Source of the DNA: an uncultured Eubacteriales bacterium
GTDB lineage: Bacteria; Bacillota; Clostridia; Oscillospirales; Oscillospiraceae
Direction of reading: 5' to 3'
DNA: 10,655 nucleotides
Assembly: GCA_905210385.1 (NCBI GenBank)
Contig: CAJLWS010000031.1
Coordinates: 1 to 10,655 of the forward strand
Below the pieces are notes generated by a model, which searched no databases, was not told where the DNA came from, and was given only the letters and a program-made list of their open reading frames with translations. A program made the translations under genes and the position numbers. Position 1 is the stretch's first letter. The number at the start of each line of letters is the position of its first letter. This document shows, piece after piece, positions 6,643 through 10,655 of the stretch.

Positions 6643-7419
6643 ATGAATCTTCGTGTTTTGGCCATAGGCGACGTGGTGGGGGAGTCCGGCCTGGACTTTC
6701 TCTGCCGCCATCTGCCCGCCCTGCGCAGGCTCCACGGGGTCCACTTCACCGTGGTCAACGGGGAGAACGCCGCCTGCAATGGCCTGCTCCCGGAGCAGGC
6801 CGACGCCATCTTTTCCGCCGGAGCCGACGTGATCACCATGGGCAACCACACCTGGGACAAGCGGCAGATTGTGCCCTATATGGACGAGTGCCCCTACCTG
6901 CTCCGCCCGGCCAACTACACCAAACGGGCCCCCGGCCGGGGCTGGGGCATTTTCGATGGACCTCAGGGTCTGCGCATTCGGGTGGTCAGCCTCATAGGCC
7001 GGTGCGAGATGGACTCCAACTTCGACAACCCCTTTACCAAGATGGACCACATTCTGTCTAGGGATGAGGCGAAGGTCACCCTGGTAGACTTCCACGGAGA
7101 GGCCACCAGTGAGAAGGGCGCCATGGCCTGGTATTTGGACGGCCGGGTCCAGGCCCTGTGGGGCACCCACACCCACGTGCCTGCCGCCGACTGTCAGGTG
7201 CTCCCCCAGGGACTAGGCTTTATCACCGACCTGGGTATGACGGGGCCTGTTCACTCCGTCATCGGCATCAAACCGGAGCAGGCCATCAACCGTTTCCTGG
7301 GCGGTCTGCCCCAACGGTTCCAGCCCGCCCCCGGCCCCTGCCGGATGGACGGGGTGCTCTTCGACATTGACACCGCCTCGGGCCGCTGCACCGGGGTCCA
7401 CCGGGCCGATATCTCCTGA
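6643..7419 (+). CDS. ymdB: YmdB-type metallophosphoesterase (2',3'-cyclic-nucleotide 2'-phosphodiesterase)
   Basis: A 258-residue protein of the TIGR00282/YmdB calcineurin-like family. In Bacillus subtilis YmdB hydrolyses cyclic nucleotides and influences late adaptive responses, biofilm and motility. The dinuclear metal-site ligands are all present: Asp10 in AIGD, Glu41-Asn42 in NGENAA, Asn68-His69 in GNHTWD, His151 in DFHGEAT, and His176 and His178 in GTHTHV. The length is normal (about 260) and there is no signal peptide, so it is cytoplasmic. The start is firm: ATAGGAGG ends 8 bases before the ATG. It is the first gene of a three-gene operon, with the nuclease gene starting 12 bases after its stop. 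No clear promoter is visible in the short leader after the repeat element; a GCCCC/GGGGC hairpin lies at 6608-6620. Family assignment is secure; the physiological substrate is inferred. Confidence 0.94.
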   Translation: MNLRVLAIGDVVGESGLDFLCRHLPALRRLHGVHFTVVNGENAACNGLLPEQADAIFSAGADVITMGNHTWDKRQIVPYMDECPYLLRPANYTKRAPGRGWGIFDGPQGLRIRVVSLIGRCEMDSNFDNPFTKMDHILSRDEAKVTLVDFHGEATSEKGAMAWYLDGRVQALWGTHTHVPAADCQVLPQGLGFITDLGMTGPVHSVIGIKPEQAINRFLGGLPQRFQPAPGPCRMDGVLFDIDTASGRCTGVHRADIS

Positions 7420-7431
7420 GGAGGGTTGCGT

Positions 7432-8508
7432 TTGAAACTGCTTCACGCTGCCGATTTTCATCTGGATTCCCCCTTCCGCCAGCTCTCTGCCCGACAGGCC
7501 GCCCAGCGCCGCCAGGAACTGCGGGACATTCCCGCCCGTCTGGCCAGGCTGGCGCGGCAGGAACAGGTGGACCTGGTCCTGCTGCCCGGCGACCTGTTTG
7601 ACGGGGAGCGGGTCTACCCCGAGACCATCCGGGCCCTGACCAGCGCCCTGGCGGACATTCCCGCCCCCGTCTTCATCTCCCCGGGCAACCATGACTTCTA
7701 TCACCCTGCCTCTCCCTATAACACCGCTCTCTGGCCGGAGAATGTGCACATCTTTACCTCTCCCGCCCTCGCCGAAGTGCCTCTGCCCAGGCTGAACTGC
7801 GTGGTGCATGGCTGTGCCTTCACCGCCCCCCGGCAAGAGGAGGACCCCCTGGCGGGCTTTTCCGCCCCCCAAGACGGGCACCTTCATCTGCTGTGTCTCC
7901 ATGGGGACGCCCAGGCCGGCTCCGGGGGTGTATACGCCCCCATCGCCCCCCAGTCTCTGGCCGGATCTGGCGTACACTATGCCGCCCTGGGCCACATCCA
8001 CGCCTACACCGGTCTGCAGTGGACCGAATCGGTGCCCTGGGCCTATCCCGGCTGCCCGGAGGGACGAGGCTTTGATGAATGCGGGGAAAAGGGTGTCCTG
8101 GTGCTCAGTCTGGACGGCAACCAGGTTCAGGCGCAATTCCATCCCCTGTGTCTCCGGCAATACCAGGTCCAGCGGGTGGAGCTGTCCGCCTTCCTCCAAA
8201 CACTGGAGCAGTGCCCCCCGGAGAACTTGGTGCGCTGGATCCTCACTGGGGAGAGCACCGCTCCCCCGGACCTGGTCACCCTGACCGCCCAGGCTCAAGC
8301 GCACTGTTTCTACGCCGAAGTGCGTGACGAGACCACTCTGCCTCAGGACCTATGGGCCCGGCGGGAGGAGGACTCCCTGACCGGACTTTTCCTGCGGGAG
8401 ATGGCCCGGCGACTAGAGGGGGCGGGCGAGGAGGCGCGGCCCGCGCTGCTGCTGGCCGCCCGGTTTGGCCTGGCCGCCCTAGAGGGAGGGGAGGATATCC
8501 GTCCATGA
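7432..8508 (+). CDS. yhaO: YhaO/SbcD-type DNA nuclease (Mre11-like metallophosphoesterase)
   Basis: A 358-residue member of the Mre11/SbcD phosphoesterase group, closest to YhaO by its HAADFHLDSPF opening. Metal-binding motifs in order are Asp8 and His10, GDLFD with Asp54, GNHD with Asn87-His88, His157 in LHGDA, and His188 and His190 in GHIHAY. The family acts as a Mn2+-dependent nuclease at DNA ends with an SMC-like ATPase partner, which here is the next gene. Start: TTG at 7432, because GAGGAGGG (7419-7425) lies 6 bases upstream; a TTG at 7426 directly abuts the ribosome binding site and is excluded on spacing. The stop overlaps the next start as ATGA (8505-8508), indicating translational coupling. 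The C-terminal third would include the capping and ATPase-interaction region, which I cannot delimit. Confidence 0.9.
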   Translation: MKLLHAADFHLDSPFRQLSARQAAQRRQELRDIPARLARLARQEQVDLVLLPGDLFDGERVYPETIRALTSALADIPAPVFISPGNHDFYHPASPYNTALWPENVHIFTSPALAEVPLPRLNCVVHGCAFTAPRQEEDPLAGFSAPQDGHLHLLCLHGDAQAGSGGVYAPIAPQSLAGSGVHYAALGHIHAYTGLQWTESVPWAYPGCPEGRGFDECGEKGVLVLSLDGNQVQAQFHPLCLRQYQVQRVELSAFLQTLEQCPPENLVRWILTGESTAPPDLVTLTAQAQAHCFYAEVRDETTLPQDLWARREEDSLTGLFLREMARRLEGAGEEARPALLLAARFGLAALEGGEDIRP

Positions 8509-10445
8509 AAATCAAGTCTATGACCGCCACTTACGGTCGGCTGGAGGAGGCTACCCTGGTACCTGGCCCCGGTCTCACCGTCATCACGGCTCCCAATGAA
8601 GCGGGTAAATCCACCTGGTGCGCCTTCCTCAAGGCCATGCTCTACGGCCTGGATACCCGAGAACGGGACAAGTCCGGCTCTCTGGCGGAAAAGAATCGTT
8701 ATCAACCCTGGTCTGGGGCTCCCATGGCAGGAACGCTGGAGCTGGAGTGGGGAGGCCGGGACATCACCCTGCGCCGCTATTCCACCAAGTCCGGACCCTT
8801 CCAGGGCTTTGAGGCGGTGTACACTGCCTCCGGCGACCCGGTGCCCGGCCTCACCGCCGCCAACGCCGGACACACCCTGCTGGGCGTGAGCCGGGAGGTC
8901 TTCGTCCGTTCCGCCTTTTTGGCCCAAGATGCTGCCACAGTTACCTCGGCCCCCGAGCTGGAGCGGCGCGTCGCCTCCCTGGCCACCGCCGGGCAAGAGG
9001 ACGCCTCCTTCTCCGCTACCCAGCGGGTTTTGCGGGACTGGCGCAACCGCCGCCAGGCCAATCGGACCACCGGCCTCATTCCCCAGCTGGAGCGGGAACT
9101 TGCCCAGGTTCAGGCCCGCTTAGAGGAGATGGAGCAGGCCCGCACCCTCCGGAGCCATGCCCGGCAGGCTCTGGAACGGCTGGAGCGGGAGGACCGGGCC
9201 CTGGAGGAGGAAGCGGAGGTCCACCGCCGCCTGGCCCGGCGAGACTTGAACCGCCGATACACTCAGGCCCTGGCCGACCTGAGCCAAGCGGAGAAGGAGC
9301 GGGCCTCCCTACCCGACCCCGACCCGGCTTTTGCCGGTCTCACCCCCCAACAGGCCCGGGAGCGGGCCCGGCAGGAACAGGAGCAGTACCAGGCGGCGGT
9401 GGACAACCGCAGCCAAATCCAAACCCAGCGGGAGGCCGCCCGGGAGAGCGGCCGCAGGGAGGCCCGCGTCGCCGTCATTTTGGCCGTCATTCTGGCGGCA
9501 GTCGGCATCACAGTCGCTGTACTGGACGGTCTGGGTCTGGTATCTCAGATCCCTTCCGTGGTTTATTCCTTTTTCCTCTCCGGCACTGTCCTCGCCCTCC
9601 TGTGGCGCCGCCGCGCAGGAAAGGCCGCCCGGCGCAGGCTGGAGGCTTTGCTGCTTCCCGACCTGCCCCAGCCGGAGGACTGGATCGGCAGGGCCCAAGC
9701 CTACACCGACTGGCTAGCCCGGCAGGAACGGCTGGAGGACGAGGTGCGCCACTGCCAAGAGCGGGTGGATGATCTGCGGGCCCAGGGGGGACAGGAGGCA
9801 GACACCCTGGATTATCTCCATCCCCCCTCCCGCACCTTAGAGGAGACCCAGCGGCTACTGGAACAAACGCGTCGGGATGCCGTTCGGTGGCAGTCCCAGC
9901 TGGACCAGGCTACTGGAGCTCTGAATACCGATCCCTTGGAACTGGAGGCCCGGCAGGACGAGCTGCAGCGACAGCTGGAAGCCCGCACCCTGGAGCTGGA
10001 AGCCCTGAACTTGGCCCTGGAGGGTCTAGAGGCGGCCAACAATCTCCTTCGGGAACGCTTCTCTCCCGCCCTGAACCAGAGAGCGACAGAGATCTTTTCC
10101 ACCCTCACCGATGGCAGCTACGACCGGCTCTCCCTCAACCGGGACTTCTCTGCTCTGGCTGGACAGGGGGCCTCTGCTCTGCCCCGCTCCGCCCTGTACC
10201 TATCTGCCGGCACCGTCGACCAGCTCTACCTGGCCGTCCGGCTGGCTCTATGCCAGCTCACCCTTCCAGACGCTCCTCTAGTGTTGGACGATGCACTGAA
10301 CCGCTTTGACGACCAGCGAGCCACCCTGGCCCTGGACTACCTGCTGAGCCTGAGCCGGGAGCGGCAGATTCTCCTCTTCACCTGCCATAGCCGGGAAGCT
10401 CGATGGGCCGCCGCCCACCGGGTTCCCGTTTTCCCCCTGAACTAA
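8505..10445 (+). CDS. YhaN/SbcC-like ATPase with two central membrane segments
   Basis: A 646-residue SMC/Rad50-type ATP-binding protein, partner of the upstream nuclease. Head-domain motifs are Walker A APNEAGKST (29-37), Q-loop FLAQD (138-142), signature LSAGTVDQ (566-573), Walker B LVLDD (592-596) with D-loop ALNRFDD, and His628 in TCHSRE as switch. Between the halves are Gln/Glu/Arg-rich coiled coils at about 193-320 and 375-515. They are joined by two hydrophobic segments, about 322-345 and 351-367, in place of the Cys-X-X-Cys zinc hook of Rad50/SbcC. The NEAGKST form and the layout fit the YhaN AAA family, but this protein is far shorter than B. subtilis YhaN or SbcC (about 1000). The ATG at 8505 forms an ATGA overlap with the nuclease stop; upstream frame to 8352 is only read-through within that gene. 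It is the last gene before a strong terminator. Confidence 0.88.
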   Translation: MKIKSMTATYGRLEEATLVPGPGLTVITAPNEAGKSTWCAFLKAMLYGLDTRERDKSGSLAEKNRYQPWSGAPMAGTLELEWGGRDITLRRYSTKSGPFQGFEAVYTASGDPVPGLTAANAGHTLLGVSREVFVRSAFLAQDAATVTSAPELERRVASLATAGQEDASFSATQRVLRDWRNRRQANRTTGLIPQLERELAQVQARLEEMEQARTLRSHARQALERLEREDRALEEEAEVHRRLARRDLNRRYTQALADLSQAEKERASLPDPDPAFAGLTPQQARERARQEQEQYQAAVDNRSQIQTQREAARESGRREARVAVILAVILAAVGITVAVLDGLGLVSQIPSVVYSFFLSGTVLALLWRRRAGKAARRRLEALLLPDLPQPEDWIGRAQAYTDWLARQERLEDEVRHCQERVDDLRAQGGQEADTLDYLHPPSRTLEETQRLLEQTRRDAVRWQSQLDQATGALNTDPLELEARQDELQRQLEARTLELEALNLALEGLEAANNLLRERFSPALNQRATEIFSTLTDGSYDRLSLNRDFSALAGQGASALPRSALYLSAGTVDQLYLAVRLALCQLTLPDAPLVLDDALNRFDDQRATLALDYLLSLSRERQILLFTCHSREARWAAAHRVPVFPLN

Positions 10446-10446
10446 G

Positions 10447-10481
10447 AATAGGCCCGGGACAGTGCTTGTCCCGGGCCTATT
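10447..10481 (+). terminator. Rho-independent terminator of the ymdB-yhaO-ATPase operon
   Basis: AATAGGCCCGGGACA (10447-10461) and TGTCCCGGGCCTATT (10467-10481) form a perfect 15-base stem with a 5-base loop. The hairpin begins one base after the stop codon (10443-10445). The stem ends in TATTT and is followed by a T-rich stretch (GTTTTAT at 10487-10493). Confidence 0.92.
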
Positions 10482-10576
10482 TGTCCGTTTTATCGGACTT
10501 CCTTTTTGCTATTCTGAACCCAGAAAGAAACAAAACGCGCTTTTGAATCTTGGCTACAGAAAGGAAGTGTCTCAAC

Positions 10577-10655
10577 ATGTATGAGCTGAAATTCGTATGC
10601 GGGCATGTGGAGGTCTACCGGGACGGTCGGTTCTGCTTTTCCGCAGACACCCAGA
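10577..10655 (+). CDS. Small hypothetical protein, N-terminal part (runs off the window)
   Basis: An open frame from ATG 10577 to the window edge encodes MYELKFVCGHVEVYRDGRF followed by CFSADTQ, 26 residues so far. AAAGGAAG (10559-10566) is a good ribosome binding site about 10 bases upstream. The frame is open, has the window's GC-rich third positions and follows a terminator, so it is probably a real separate gene. I do not recognise the family. Visible traits are a Cys-Gly-His near the N terminus, a second Cys, and alternating hydrophobic residues suggesting a beta hairpin. No promoter of convincing quality lies between 10482 and 10576. Confidence 0.55.
   Translation, partial: MYELKFVCGHVEVYRDGRFCFSADTQ

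Noticed and set aside
7213..8304. Minus-strand frame of 363 codons opposite ymdB and yhaO
   Set aside because: Composition is low-complexity antisense, it crosses the boundary of two well-supported genes, and it has no recognisable motif.
8352..8504. Upstream extension of the ATPase gene inside yhaO
   Set aside because: The extension is antisense-like Gly/Arg/Ala-rich sequence without family similarity, and the ATG at 8505 begins exactly where YhaN-type proteins begin.

Overview
The window reads as a high-GC, low-repeat chromosome segment from an anaerobic Clostridia relative. A gut Oscillospiraceae of the Flavonifractor/Lawsonibacter type is my best guess. The clues are strong GC bias at third codon positions, AGGAGG-type ribosome binding sites, a HrcA/CIRCE heat-shock operator, an IscR-like Rrf2 regulator and a YhaO/YhaN-type gene pair. 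The genus is inference only.

Layout. (1) 1-959, minus strand: the 5' part of clpB, with a perfect CIRCE operator overlapping its promoter at 1055-1092. (2) 1212-2594, plus strand: a MATE-family efflux transporter, divergent from clpB and with its own promoter. (3) 2613-2650: a strong hairpin terminator shared by the MATE gene and the gene converging on it. (4) 2652-4662, minus strand: an Rrf2/IscR-like regulator followed, with an 8-base overlap, by a membrane GT-C glycosyltransferase (GT39/PMT type). (5) 4819-6003, plus strand: a minimal DEAD-box RNA helicase, divergent from the regulator and with an extended -10 promoter. (6) 6004-6642: a 639-base gap with no convincing gene, almost filled by an undescribed-looking composite inverted-repeat element (6010-6600). 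(7) 6643-10445, plus strand: a tight three-gene operon of a YmdB-type cyclic-nucleotide phosphodiesterase, a YhaO/SbcD-type nuclease and a YhaN/SbcC-type ATPase with two membrane segments, closed by a strong terminator at 10447-10481. (8) 10577 to the end: the start of a small hypothetical protein.

How the parts fit. ClpB (protein disaggregation) and the helicase (RNA remodelling) are stress and housekeeping functions. The last operon joins an RNA/cyclic-nucleotide phosphodiesterase to a Mre11/Rad50-like pair, so its theme is nucleic-acid processing. The Rrf2 regulator and the glycosyltransferase appear to be one transcription unit, linking a probable Fe-S or redox sensor to modification of the cell surface.

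The most interesting structure is the 6010-6600 element. Each end carries the same series of hairpins in opposite orientation. The paired positions differ between the ends by compensatory changes, which points to selection on folding rather than on coding.
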